A DNA stretch of 37,660 nucleotides from Alcanivoracaceae bacterium (GTDB taxonomy: Bacteria; Pseudomonadota; Gammaproteobacteria; Xanthomonadales; Marinicellaceae). How positions within the stretch are numbered: the stretch's first letter is position 1; every line of letters starts with the position of its first letter. Location of the stretch: the NCBI GenBank assembly GCA_016763695.1, contig JAESTH010000180.1:1-37660 (forward strand), in the 5' to 3' direction. Below are positions 17,230 to 26,367 of the stretch, piece after piece. The position numbers were made by a program, and so were the translations under genes. The notes beneath the pieces are model-generated. The model ran no database searches. It was not told the DNA's origin and worked only from the letters and a program-made list of their open reading frames with translations.

Positions 17230-17291
17230 CGGATGCGAGGCGTTAGTCTTGCCGATGCTGGTAGAAAGGCAAGGTTAAAACCTCGCATCCG
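17230..17291. repeat. 62-bp nested palindromic element between toxin and rep
   Basis: Perfect 11-bp outer arms (CGGATGCGAGG at 17230-17240, CCTCGCATCCG at 17281-17291) enclose 7-base side bulges. A second stem (CTTGCC at 17248-17253, GGCAAG at 17268-17273) closes on a 14-base loop. It is more G+C-rich than its surroundings and has no T-run. It lies between convergent genes. It could be a REP/MITE-like element or a structured 3' end. No second copy was noticed in this window. Confidence 0.6.
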
Positions 17292-17346
17292 TTTATCTTG
17301 GGACAATAATCCTCTTGCTTGTCTCAGTACTACTGTGAAAACTAAC

Positions 17347-19326
17347 TTAATCCAACATAGCCCTCAAAGCTGCCAAATGGCCCATCTTTTTTTCTTTTTG
17401 TTTTTCTTCTGACTCTTTTGTTACTTTGCCATAGCCACTGATATATTTAGAAGGTAATTCATCCAAAAAACGACTGGGACCAGTTTCACAATCATCATCT
17501 CCAGCTGCGAATCGATTTTTGCGTTTTTTGACATAACTAATGGTGAGATTACGCATGGCACGGGTCATGCCTACATACATTAAGCGGCGTTCTTCTTCTA
17601 CAGTTTCCTCTTCTATAGAATTACGGTGAGGTAAAATACCTTCTTCAACGCCAATCATAAAGACATTGGTAAATTCCAAGCCTTTGGCGGCATGCAAAGT
17701 CATCATATGTACGGCATCATCGCTGTTGGTATCTTCTTTATTGGTTTGCAAGGTGATTTGCGCGGCGGCATCAATCAGGTTCATATCCTTGCTTTTGGTA
17801 AAAGCCCGCAACCATTTCTGAAAATCATAAACCAGTTTAGTACGGTTGTGCTTGCTGGTCTTATCTTTGCTGGTTTGTGCAATCCAGGCAATGTAGTCAA
17901 TTTCTGTCACCAGTTCATCGACTATCTTATCGGCATTAACATGTGCCAAAACCTTTTTTTGTAATTTAAGCATGGTTTGCTGAAACTCTTTGAGCTTTTG
18001 TGCTGCTCTTGTTGGCAAAAGTGACAAAATGGCATCATTACCCGCGGCTTTGAAATAACTGATGTGACTGCTTTCGGCACTTTGTGCTAATTTTGCCAAG
18101 GAAGACGAACCAATGCCGCGCCTGGGAACATTAACAATACGCAAGAAGGCCGAATTATCTTTTGGGTTACATAAGATACGGATATACGCCATGAGATCCT
18201 TGATTTCCACATAATCAAAAAATGATCGACCACCACTCATTACATAGGGCGTGCCTTTACTGCGAAAAACTTGCTCAATTAATTTTGCCTGTCGATTAGA
18301 GCGATACAATACTGCATAATCGGCAAACATGGTGTTTTTTAAAATTTTATGATAATCAATCTCGGCACTGAGCTGCATCGCTTCTTCTTCTGGCGAATTA
18401 AAAGGGCTAATTTTAATCAATTCACCAGAGCCTAAGTCACTCCATAATTTTTTCTCAAACTCATGTGGATTATTTTTGATCACATCATAAGCTGCCCCCA
18501 ATATAATTTGGGTAGAGCGGTAGTTTTGCTCCAGCTTAACCACATTAAGCTCTGGGAAATCATGTTGCAGGATACTCAGGTTTTCTGCCTGCGCTCCTCG
18601 CCAACCATAGATGGACTGGTCATCATCACCAACACAGATAATATTTCGGTATTTACTTACCAACTGTTTTAGCAGCCGATATTGGCTGCCATTGGTGTCC
18701 TGGTATTCATCAACCAACACATATTGCATTTTGTCTTGCCAACGATTAAGCACTTCCGGACAGTTTTCTAACAAGAACAGGGTTTGTAAAATCAGGTCGT
18801 CAAAATCCAAGGCATTAAAGTCAATTAAACGCTGTTGATATTGTTGATAAACCTCTTGAGCCAGCATAAATTGAGTATCCAACTCTTCTGCTTTTAAGCC
18901 TTCATTTTTCCATGCGGATATTTGCCATTGAATGGTATTTATTTGTTCACGATTGCTGCCTTTTGGCAGTAAATCTTTAATAATATTATGTGTTTCCGAG
19001 CTATCAAAAATACTGAAACCAAACCTATATGGTGTATGTTTGATTTCCTCACGTATGATGCGCATGCCTAAAGCATGAAAGGTAGAAATATTCAGTCGTT
19101 CACCTTCTGGTAGATGAACCATTTTTCTGGCACGGGCAGCCATTTCCTTGGCGGCTTTATTGGTAAAGGTGATGGCAAAAATATTGTGGTGATTTACCTT
19201 TTTTGTGCCTATCAAGTAAGCTATTTTCTCCGTAATCACCCGTGTTTTCCCACAACCTGCACCTGCTAATACCAATAAAGGACCATCACAATAAATAACA
19301 GCGGACTGTTGTTGAGGATTTAACAC
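17347..19326 (-). CDS. rep: ATP-dependent DNA helicase Rep
   Basis: SF1A 3'-5' helicase that helps replication forks past protein roadblocks. At 659 residues it is close to E. coli Rep (673), with an N-terminus similar to Rep rather than UvrD (LNPQQQSAV). Motifs in order: Walker A GAGCGKT at 22-28, TFTNKAAKEM, VDEYQDTN, GDDDQSIYGWRGA, LEQNYRSTQIIL, TLHAAKGLEF and EEERRLMYVGMTRA. The start is GTG at 19326 with a weak ribosome site. The C-terminus is short and Lys-rich (EKQKEKK), as in Rep. It is convergent with the RES toxin gene and downstream of msrA on the same strand with a 63-bp gap. Confidence 0.93.
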   Translation of the reverse strand: MLNPQQQSAVIYCDGPLLVLAGAGCGKTRVITEKIAYLIGTKKVNHHNIFAITFTNKAAKEMAARARKMVHLPEGERLNISTFHALGMRIIREEIKHTPYRFGFSIFDSSETHNIIKDLLPKGSNREQINTIQWQISAWKNEGLKAEELDTQFMLAQEVYQQYQQRLIDFNALDFDDLILQTLFLLENCPEVLNRWQDKMQYVLVDEYQDTNGSQYRLLKQLVSKYRNIICVGDDDQSIYGWRGAQAENLSILQHDFPELNVVKLEQNYRSTQIILGAAYDVIKNNPHEFEKKLWSDLGSGELIKISPFNSPEEEAMQLSAEIDYHKILKNTMFADYAVLYRSNRQAKLIEQVFRSKGTPYVMSGGRSFFDYVEIKDLMAYIRILCNPKDNSAFLRIVNVPRRGIGSSSLAKLAQSAESSHISYFKAAGNDAILSLLPTRAAQKLKEFQQTMLKLQKKVLAHVNADKIVDELVTEIDYIAWIAQTSKDKTSKHNRTKLVYDFQKWLRAFTKSKDMNLIDAAAQITLQTNKEDTNSDDAVHMMTLHAAKGLEFTNVFMIGVEEGILPHRNSIEEETVEEERRLMYVGMTRAMRNLTISYVKKRKNRFAAGDDDCETGPSRFLDELPSKYISGYGKVTKESEEKQKEKKMGHLAALRAMLD

Positions 19327-19389
19327 GGTTTTATCTATTTGAAAATGAAAGCAGCAGATTATAACAGATGATTGTTCACAATATTTAGC

Positions 19390-19893
19390 TCAATCTTGCG
19401 AATGTGGCAAAACCCAGTCAGGTCGCGGAAAATGGCAGGTATAACCATTAGGTGTATGTTGCAAATAGTCCTGATGCTCGATTTCTGCCTGCCAAAACGC
19501 TGTTGCTGCATTAACTTTCGTGACAGCAGGGCCAGGCCATAAACCAGATGCATTAACATCGGCTATGGTTTTTAGCGCCATGGCTTTTTGCTCTTCACTG
19601 GTATAAAAAATTTCCGAACGATAGGATTCACCACTATCATTACCTTGGCGGTCTACTGTAGAAGGGTCGTGAATTTGGAAAAAATAGGCAAGAATATCTC
19701 GATAACTGATAATTTTATTATCAAATTCAATTTCCAGCGCCTCAGCATGACTTCCATGGTTTTTGTATGTGGCATTTTTCACATCTCCACCAGTGTAACC
19801 CACACGTGTTGATGTGACGCCATCAAGTTTGCGGATCAATCCCTGTGTTCCCCAAAAACAGCCTCCTGCTAATACTGCACGTTCTATTGACAT
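19390..19893 (-). CDS. msrA: Peptide methionine sulfoxide reductase MsrA
   Basis: Reduces methionine-S-sulfoxide in proteins. The 167-residue product has the catalytic GGCFWG with C12, followed by [16 protein letters not shown]-type [11 protein letters not shown] and [17 protein letters not shown] cysteine in GYTCHF near the C-terminus could serve as resolving Cys. No signal peptide, so cytosolic. The ATG overlaps the msrB stop as TAATG at 19891-19895, implying translational coupling with msrB. Confidence 0.95.
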   Translation of the reverse strand: MSIERAVLAGGCFWGTQGLIRKLDGVTSTRVGYTGGDVKNATYKNHGSHAEALEIEFDNKIISYRDILAYFFQIHDPSTVDRQGNDSGESYRSEIFYTSEEQKAMALKTIADVNASGLWPGPAVTKVNAATAFWQAEIEHQDYLQHTPNGYTCHFPRPDWVLPHSQD

Positions 19894-20345
19894 TATTGTT
19901 TTCTCTCTTTTATTTGTTTAATATAATCCTCGTATCCTTCCTTTTCCATATCATCTCTATGAATAAATCGTAAAGAAGCAGAATTGATACAATATCGCAA
20001 CCCACCTGACTCCTTTGGACCATCTGGGAAAACATGTCCCAAGTGACTGTCACCATGATTTGAGCGTACTTCAGTACGAATCATGGCATGTGAAGTATCA
20101 CGAATTTCATTGACAAAGTTTTTTGCAACAGGTTGACTAAAACTGGGCCAACCACAGCCAGAATCAAATTTATCTGATGAAACAAATAATGGTTCACCAG
20201 AAACTATATCAACGTAGATTCCTGGTTCATTGTTTTGCAGATACTCGCCAGTACCAGGAGGTTCTGTACCATTTTCCTGCGTTACTCTAAATTGTTCTGA
20301 ATTTAATGAGTCAATAGCTATTTGATTTTTGTTATACTTCTTCAT
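19893..20345 (-). CDS. msrB: Peptide methionine-R-sulfoxide reductase MsrB
   Basis: Reduces methionine-R-sulfoxide and complements MsrA. In 150 residues the motif SGCGWPSF (C64, probable resolving Cys), the [10 protein letters not shown] block and the catalytic [11 protein letters not shown] (C119) are present. The two CxxC zinc pairs of many MsrB enzymes are absent (IVSGEPLF where Cys residues often occur), so this is the zinc-free type. GAGGAAC just before the ATG is a good ribosome site. It is first gene of msrB-msrA. The 5' gap to the P460 terminator (20346-20402) must hold the promoter. Confidence 0.94.
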   Translation of the reverse strand: MKKYNKNQIAIDSLNSEQFRVTQENGTEPPGTGEYLQNNEPGIYVDIVSGEPLFVSSDKFDSGCGWPSFSQPVAKNFVNEIRDTSHAMIRTEVRSNHGDSHLGHVFPDGPKESGGLRYCINSASLRFIHRDDMEKEGYEDYIKQIKERKQ

Positions 20346-20402
20346 AGTTCCTCATAATGTACGCACTTTTAGATTATTCAAGTGAATCTTTTAAATATAT
20401 AT

Positions 20403-20466
20403 AAAAAAATGATACCACTTTGTTTGATGTTCTGAAATTATTTCATTCGAATCATAAGCGGTATCA
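20403..20466 (-). terminator. Terminator after the cytochrome P460 pair
   Basis: On the minus strand an 11-base stem with one mismatch (20456-20466 pairing with 20410-20420) closes a 35-base loop. It is followed directly by seven T (A-run 20403-20409 on plus). The position 14 bp after the P460 stop fits. Confidence 0.8.
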
Positions 20467-20479
20467 AGTATTATATCTG

Positions 20480-21025
20480 CTATTTGTTCAATAATGGATA
20501 GGCTTCAGTATAAACCCAATCTTTGTCTTTGGCAGGTATATGACAGCCCAGACAATCAGATTTATAATTTTTCACCAAATTAACATTTTTATCATCTGGT
20601 TTAAATAATGCCCAGCCCCATTCATCGCCCCATGCAGAATTGTCTTTAAATCGATTTTTCGAATCTTTTATCATTACGAACCATTGCTTTATGCCGTTTG
20701 TGGAGAATTTGACACCTTTACCTGTCGTATAGTCACCCACATCTGAGCCACGTAACTCTTTGACAAGAGTTGCACCATCAGGAAATTTCCCGGTTTTTTT
20801 AAAAGCTTCAGTACTTTCTTTTTCTGTATAAACACCATGAAAGCCACTGGCTCCACCCTCTGGTACAAACCATGAGCCAATATGCGTCATTGAATTAATA
20901 AAGTCAGAAGGGAAACCAATGTTCCCTTCATGATCAACATAATCTGAAAACTCCATAACTTCGTGAGACATCGATAGTCCCGATGAACACAGCAACCCAA
21001 GGAGTAAAATTTTTGTTATTTTCAT
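20480..21025 (-). CDS. Cytochrome P460-family heme protein (second of pair)
   Basis: Predicted periplasmic c-type heme protein. The 181-residue product has a signal peptide (MKITKILLLGLLCSSGLSMS). The fold blocks are IGSWFVPEG, FKKTGKFPDGATLVKEL, VKQWF-like IKQWFVMIKD, and WGWALFKPD. A single heme site, CLGCH, lies near residue 157, before DWVYTEAYPLL. P460-type proteins include hydroxylamine- or NO-handling enzymes and cytochrome c'-beta; which activity applies cannot be read here. Its ATG overlaps the upstream paralogue's stop as TAATG at 21023-21027, so the two are translationally coupled. Confidence 0.82.
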   Translation of the reverse strand: MKITKILLLGLLCSSGLSMSHEVMEFSDYVDHEGNIGFPSDFINSMTHIGSWFVPEGGASGFHGVYTEKESTEAFKKTGKFPDGATLVKELRGSDVGDYTTGKGVKFSTNGIKQWFVMIKDSKNRFKDNSAWGDEWGWALFKPDDKNVNLVKNYKSDCLGCHIPAKDKDWVYTEAYPLLNK

Positions 21026-21672
21026 TATTTTGGTTCTACATATTTATTGTTTAAATCAGAATCATATCCACCAGTAGCCTTTTTACCTTTGGCCTTACCA
21101 GCACTTAGAACTGGATAATATTGGGTAAAAACAAAGTCATCTGCCGCAGATGCTGCGTGGCAGGAATTACAGGAAGATGCAGGAAAGGGTTTAGCTTTTT
21201 TTGATAATGTTTTGTGGTTTTTGCTTGAAAAGCTAAAATATGCCCAATTTCCAGGCTCATCAGGAAACTCAGATTTACTCTTTATAGTGGCTTCTAAACC
21301 AACAAATTCGCCCTGGAAGTATCCCTTACCACTCACCCCAGCTTTAGAACCATTGCTTACAAGTTCCTTCATAATGATTGTGCCATCACGAAATTTTCCT
21401 GTTTTTTTCCACTCCTTCCAACTTCTTGGGTCGATATACACATTATGGTGTTCTGGAAATGCGGCCTTACCATTATTCATGTCATTTGGTGTAACGGGTG
21501 TACCAACATAGATCCACTCGCGGTAGCCAGTTGGGCGCACTAACTCTCCATTCTCATACTTATATGCTTTTTTCCCATGTGCAGCAGCAGTTGCGGTAAT
21601 GAGGAGTTGTATAATCATTCCGATTAATATGACTTTACTCAAATTAAAAAGTTTGTTTTTATTAATAATCAT
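21025..21672 (-). CDS. Cytochrome P460-family heme protein (first of pair)
   Basis: Paralogue of the next gene. The ATG at 21672, with AGGG ten bases upstream, gives a normal signal peptide ending near TATAAAHG and 215 residues. A frame from 21747 would put 25 odd residues in the promoter region. It shares with its neighbour WKKTGKFRDGTIIMKEL, the GYFQGEFVGLEATIK region and one heme site, CNSCH, near residue 167, followed by DDFVFTQYYPVL. The mature N-terminus carries GYREWIYVGTP, typical of the P460 fold. It is divergent from an AraC-type regulator with a 92-bp gap, so regulation by that protein is a fair guess. Confidence 0.84.
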   Translation of the reverse strand: MIINKNKLFNLSKVILIGMIIQLLITATAAAHGKKAYKYENGELVRPTGYREWIYVGTPVTPNDMNNGKAAFPEHHNVYIDPRSWKEWKKTGKFRDGTIIMKELVSNGSKAGVSGKGYFQGEFVGLEATIKSKSEFPDEPGNWAYFSFSSKNHKTLSKKAKPFPASSCNSCHAASAADDFVFTQYYPVLSAGKAKGKKATGGYDSDLNNKYVEPK

Positions 21673-21764
21673 TGTTATTCTACCCTGTATAAAATAAGCA
21701 AAAAATACATTTGCTTTTGAGATAATTATTATAAATTGTATTATCAAAAAAACAGGTATCTGAA

Positions 21765-22714
21765 ATGTCCGAAATAGTATCTAAAAGTGTCAAAACTGAT
21801 GATCAATCATTAAATGTCCTCAATGATGTATTAAATACTCTGCGTTTTCGGGGTAATATCTTTTTTCGTTCCAAACTAGCCGCGCCCTGGGGCTTTTCTT
21901 TTGCTAAAGTAAAATCCCCCCGTTTTCATATTGCATTAAATGGTGATTTCTATATTGGAGCAGGGGGGCATATGGGTCAAACAGTCAATGTAAAACACAT
22001 GGACATAGTCATGGTTCCACATGGTGACATGCACTGGATTGCTGATCAGTCCAATAGTCCATTAAAAGCAAGTCAAGATGCTAACATAGCATGCGAACTT
22101 GGCTCACCTTTTTTTCAAAATGGAAAAATAACCAATAAACTTATCTGTGGAATTGTCCATTATGAAAAAGACATTCTGCATCCTATAATTGATTCATTGC
22201 CATCGGTTCTGCATTTTTCTAATATAGAATCCCATGATCCAATTTGGATGACTGTCATGTTAATTGATGCTGAGATGCAAGATGATTTTTCTGGTAAAAC
22301 TTTGATTATTGATCGTCTTACTGAAGTATTATTTCTGCAATTATTAAATAGGTATGTCAGTGGAAGCAATGAAAAAAGTGTTTCTTTGCAGCAATAAACA
22401 ATAAGAAAATTAATACTGTACTTAAGTTGATCCATCAAAACCCGCAATTCCACTGGTCATTGCAACAATTAGGAAAACATGCAGGAATGTCCCGCTCTAC
22501 TTTATTAAGACAATTTAAAACCATGCTTGGAATGAGCCCTATCACTTATATAAAAAACTGGCGTATGATGAGGGCTTATTATTTACTAAAATACTCTACT
22601 AAGTCTCTAGAACAAATCGCTGAGCTTATTGGTTTTTCATCTGCAAGAACCATGAATAAAGCTTTTAAACAGCACTATGGATTAACGCCCAATGAGTTAA
22701 GACAAAAACAATAA
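21765..22714 (+). pseudogene. AraC-family regulator interrupted by a one-base frameshift
   Basis: Together the two frames make one AraC-type regulator of about 316 residues. The first (21765-22397) holds the N-terminal cupin_6-like sensor domain with HGDMHWIAD. The second, open from 22373 to 22714, holds the double helix-turn-helix domain (HWSLQQLGKHAGMSRSTLLR; LEQIAELIGFSSARTMNKAF; HYGLTPNELR). Restoring one A in the A6 run at 22372-22377 joins them through KKCFFAAINNKKINTVLKLI, exactly the usual linker. It may be a real mutation, a sequencing error, or a slippage-controlled gene. It faces away from the P460 genes and probably once controlled them. Confidence 0.85.
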
Positions 22715-22762
22715 CTTTTACCCGAATATTTCATACAACAAACTCTATTCTTGGACAGCTTC

Positions 22763-25700
22763 CTAGCACGGTTGTCCCGATCGGGTATCTGGTATAAACT
22801 CGGATGCGTCTCTGGTCGCCATTTCTTCATATACTGCCCATTTTTGATTGACAACGATTTGTGCCATTTCCATTAAGTGTTCAGCTTGCTCGGGATTAGA
22901 TTTGGTTAAACTAAGATAACGGTTTTCTTTATAGGCGTAATCTTTTACGCTAATTTTGGGACGCAGGGAATCCAGCATAAAGGGGTTTCTGTGCGCTGAC
23001 CGTAACTCTGGGTTATAACGATACAAAGGCCAGTAACCTGATTTTACCGCAGCTTGTTGTTGTCTCAGGCTTTGCTCCATTGGGTAGCCATGTTCAATAC
23101 AGGGGCTATAGGCAATAATAAGGCTGGGGCCATTATAAGCTTCCGCTTCTCTAAATGCCTGAAGTGTCTGCTGTGGACTGGCACCCATTGCGACTCTAGC
23201 CACATAAACATTACCATAGGCAATAGCCTGTAAGGCTAAATCTTTTTGTGGAACAACTTTGCCACCAGCAGCAAACTTAGCCACGGCGCCAATTGGCGTT
23301 GCTTTTGATGCCTGTCCCCCGGTATTAGAATATACTTCTGTATCCATGACTAAAATATTGACATCACGTCCAGAAGCCAATACATGGTCAACACCACCAT
23401 AACCAATATCATAGGCCCAGCCATCACCACCAACAATCCAGATCGAACGTCTGACCATATGATCAAGCACCGATAATAACTCGCGGGCGTCATGTGTATC
23501 TAATGCTTTTAATGTACTTTTTATTTCTGTAATTCTGACCCGCTGTTTGCGAATTTCAGACTCCCTGACCTGTGGTGCATTGAGCACCTCTATAACCAAA
23601 TCTTCATCCAGTAGTTGCTTATCAAAACCCCTTAATAATTGCCTTGCCACTTCAATGTGCTTGTCAGCAGTTAAACGGTAACCAAATCCAAATTCTGCGT
23701 TATCTTCAAATAATGAATTGGACCAGGCAGGTCCACGTCCTTCGGCATTTTTTGCCCAGGGAGTTGTCGGTAGATTACCTCCAAAAATAGAAGAGCAACC
23801 AGTGGCATTGGCAACCAGCAATCGATCACCAAATATTTGGCTGATGAGTTTTAAATAGGGCGTTTCACCACAACCCGAACAGGCACCAGAAAACTCAAAC
23901 AATGGCTCCAGAAACTGAACGCCGCGCACATTTGAAAAGTCAACACGGTCTCTGTCCTGATACGGAAGCTGTTGATAATGTTTTAAATTGGCTTTTTCAG
24001 CTTGCAAATGCTCGGTTTTTTCTCGCATATTAATGGCAAAATGGTGCTCATCATTGGGGTCTTGTGCGGGACAGGCTTTGACACACAATTGACATCCTGT
24101 GCAATCTTCAGGGTAAACTTGTAAGGTATAACGTACATCAGGAAAACCTCGTGATGTGACGTGAGTTGACCTGAAAGAATCAGGAGCGCCTTGCAATTCA
24201 CCGATATTATAGAACTTAGCTCTAATTGCAGCATGTGGACAGACGATAGAACAATTACCACACTGAATACATAAATCAGGTTCCCAAATAGGTATTTCAT
24301 GGGCAATATCGCGCTTTTCCCACTGGCTGGTGCCTGTTGGATAAGTGCCATCATCAGGAAGAATACTAACAGGGATAGAATCACCTCTACCATGAAACAT
24401 TTCTGCCGTGACCTTTCTGGCAAACTCTGGTGCGTTATCAAAATCACCATAACCCATGCTTTTATTGTTATCAGAAACTTTTTCTGGCACTTCAACCTGA
24501 TACAGATGGGTGACAGCCTGATCAATTGCAGCAAAATTACGGCGTACTATTTCTTCACCTTTTTTGGCATAACTCTTTTGAGCAGCTTGTTTAATTTTTT
24601 CTATGGCCTGCTCTTTTGGCATCACCCCTGATAAGGCAAAAAAGCAGGTTTGCATGACTGTATTGATCCTTCGGCCCATGCCGACAGAACGGGCTACTTT
24701 GGCACCATCAATGACATAAAATTGCAATTCTTTATCGATAATATCCTGCTGTATGGGGACTGGGAGTTGCTCCCATACCGCTGTTTTATCATATGGGCTA
24801 TTTAACAGAAATATGGCACCCTGTTTTGCTCTGCTGAGCATGTCTACATGGTTAATAAAATTAAATTGGTGGCAGGCAATAAAGTTTGCTGATTCAATCA
24901 GGTATGGTGCTCTGATGGGTTCGGGGCCAAAACGCAAATGTGAGATGGTTTGAGAACCCGCTTTTTTGGAATCATAAACAAAATAGCCCTGGGCGTAAAA
25001 TCCTTGCTCGGCACCGATTATTTTAATGCTATTTTTATTGGCGCCGACTGTACCATCTGACCCCAGTCCAAAAAATAGGGCACGAACCACTAAATCCGAT
25101 TCAATATTTATCTTTTTGGTTACTTCCAGGCTTGAAAAAGACACATCATCATTGATACCAATGGTGAAATCATTTTTTGGTATGCTTTCGTTGAGCTCAT
25201 CAAAAATACGCGCAACCATAGAAGGGGTAAACTCCTTACTACTTAAACCATATCGGCCGCCAATCACCTTTGGCATATGGACTAACTCACCATTTGTAAA
25301 AGCCTGCCCCAACTCAGTTAATACATCTTTATAAAGTGGCTCTCCACTGTTGCCGGGTTCTTTGGTTCTGTCCAATACAGCTATTTTTTCTACCGTATCT
25401 GGTAAGGCTGCTAGAAAATGTTTGGCACTAAATGGGCGATAGAGCCTCACTCTAAGCACGCCTAAATTAGCGCCCGTTTTGTTGAGATGATCAATGGTTG
25501 TTATGGCCGTTTCAGAACCAGAACCCATGATAATCATCACATGTCTGGCATCTTTTGCACCATAGTATTCAAATAGCTGGTATTGTCTGCCTGTTAATTG
25601 GGCAAACTCATTAAGTGTATTCTCTACTTCTGCTATTGTTTTAACATAATAGGGACTGGCTGATTCTCGCGACTGAAAATAGGTGTCAGGGTTTTGTGCA

Positions 25701-26356
25701 GTACCACGCATAAAGGGTTTGTCTGGATTTAAGGCACGGGAACGGTGATCAAAAACCAATTGATCATCTATCATCGCTCGTATCTCTTCATCACTAAGCA
25801 AGGTAATCTTACTGATCTCATGTGAAGTTCTAAAACCATCAAAAAAATGGATAAAAGGAATACGGGACTTTAAGGTTGTCGCTTGTGTCACCAATGCCAT
25901 GTCATGACACTCTTGCACTGATGCCGATGCCAACAAAGCAAATCCTGTCATGCGTACCGCCATAACATCCTGATGATCTCCAAAAATAGATAAACCCTGA
26001 GTAGACAAAGCTCTGGCAGCCACATGAAAAACAGTTGGCGTGAGTTCTCCTGCTATTTTATACATGTTTGGAATCATCAGCATTAGCCCTTGAGAAGCAG
26101 TAAAGGTGGTGGTTAATGCCCCTGTCTGTAATGCCCCATGCACACTGCCTGCTGCACCCGCCTCACTTTGCATTTCTGCGATCAGTGGAATATTGCCCCA
26201 AATATTTTTGGTGTTTTCACTGGACCATTGATCGGCCAGTTCTGCCATGGTTGATGAAGGGGTAATGGGGTAAATGGCACAGACTTCGTTGGTTCGATAA
26301 GCCACATAAGCTGTTGCTTCGCCACCGTCTATTGTTTTCTCGATCTTATTTGTCAT
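22763..26356 (-). CDS. nifJ: Pyruvate:ferredoxin (flavodoxin) oxidoreductase
   Basis: Oxidises pyruvate and CoA to acetyl-CoA and CO2 with reduction of ferredoxin or flavodoxin. The single 1197-residue chain matches fused bacterial enzymes (E. coli YdbK 1174). Visible parts are the N-terminal GGEATAYVAYRTNEVCAIYP core, two [4Fe-4S] sites (CIQCGNCSIVCP near 695 and CTGCQLCVKACP near 752), GACSGCGETPYLKL and the TPP region ATGCSSIFGG near 849. GGDGWAYDIGYGG follows near 980. It begins 11 bp after the GltD-like gene and is clearly co-transcribed with it. No nif genes are nearby, so nitrogen fixation is not implied; the symbol follows the enzyme family. Confidence 0.95.
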   Translation of the reverse strand: MTNKIEKTIDGGEATAYVAYRTNEVCAIYPITPSSTMAELADQWSSENTKNIWGNIPLIAEMQSEAGAAGSVHGALQTGALTTTFTASQGLMLMIPNMYKIAGELTPTVFHVAARALSTQGLSIFGDHQDVMAVRMTGFALLASASVQECHDMALVTQATTLKSRIPFIHFFDGFRTSHEISKITLLSDEEIRAMIDDQLVFDHRSRALNPDKPFMRGTAQNPDTYFQSRESASPYYVKTIAEVENTLNEFAQLTGRQYQLFEYYGAKDARHVMIIMGSGSETAITTIDHLNKTGANLGVLRVRLYRPFSAKHFLAALPDTVEKIAVLDRTKEPGNSGEPLYKDVLTELGQAFTNGELVHMPKVIGGRYGLSSKEFTPSMVARIFDELNESIPKNDFTIGINDDVSFSSLEVTKKINIESDLVVRALFFGLGSDGTVGANKNSIKIIGAEQGFYAQGYFVYDSKKAGSQTISHLRFGPEPIRAPYLIESANFIACHQFNFINHVDMLSRAKQGAIFLLNSPYDKTAVWEQLPVPIQQDIIDKELQFYVIDGAKVARSVGMGRRINTVMQTCFFALSGVMPKEQAIEKIKQAAQKSYAKKGEEIVRRNFAAIDQAVTHLYQVEVPEKVSDNNKSMGYGDFDNAPEFARKVTAEMFHGRGDSIPVSILPDDGTYPTGTSQWEKRDIAHEIPIWEPDLCIQCGNCSIVCPHAAIRAKFYNIGELQGAPDSFRSTHVTSRGFPDVRYTLQVYPEDCTGCQLCVKACPAQDPNDEHHFAINMREKTEHLQAEKANLKHYQQLPYQDRDRVDFSNVRGVQFLEPLFEFSGACSGCGETPYLKLISQIFGDRLLVANATGCSSIFGGNLPTTPWAKNAEGRGPAWSNSLFEDNAEFGFGYRLTADKHIEVARQLLRGFDKQLLDEDLVIEVLNAPQVRESEIRKQRVRITEIKSTLKALDTHDARELLSVLDHMVRRSIWIVGGDGWAYDIGYGGVDHVLASGRDVNILVMDTEVYSNTGGQASKATPIGAVAKFAAGGKVVPQKDLALQAIAYGNVYVARVAMGASPQQTLQAFREAEAYNGPSLIIAYSPCIEHGYPMEQSLRQQQAAVKSGYWPLYRYNPELRSAHRNPFMLDSLRPKISVKDYAYKENRYLSLTKSNPEQAEHLMEMAQIVVNQKWAVYEEMATRDASEFIPDTRSGQPC

Positions 26357-26367
26357 TTTGTTTCACA

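Noticed and set aside
17230-17291. Integron attC site
   Set aside because: GTT-containing segments are present in the bulges but neither fits the R'/R'' core pattern, and there is no integrase or cassette array.
22372-22378. Programmed -1 frameshift signal of the A AAA AAG type in the AraC gene
   Set aside because: The heptamer is not in the required phase with the upstream frame (codons read GAA AAA AGT), and no clear downstream stimulatory stem was found. Mutation, error or transcriptional slippage fit better.
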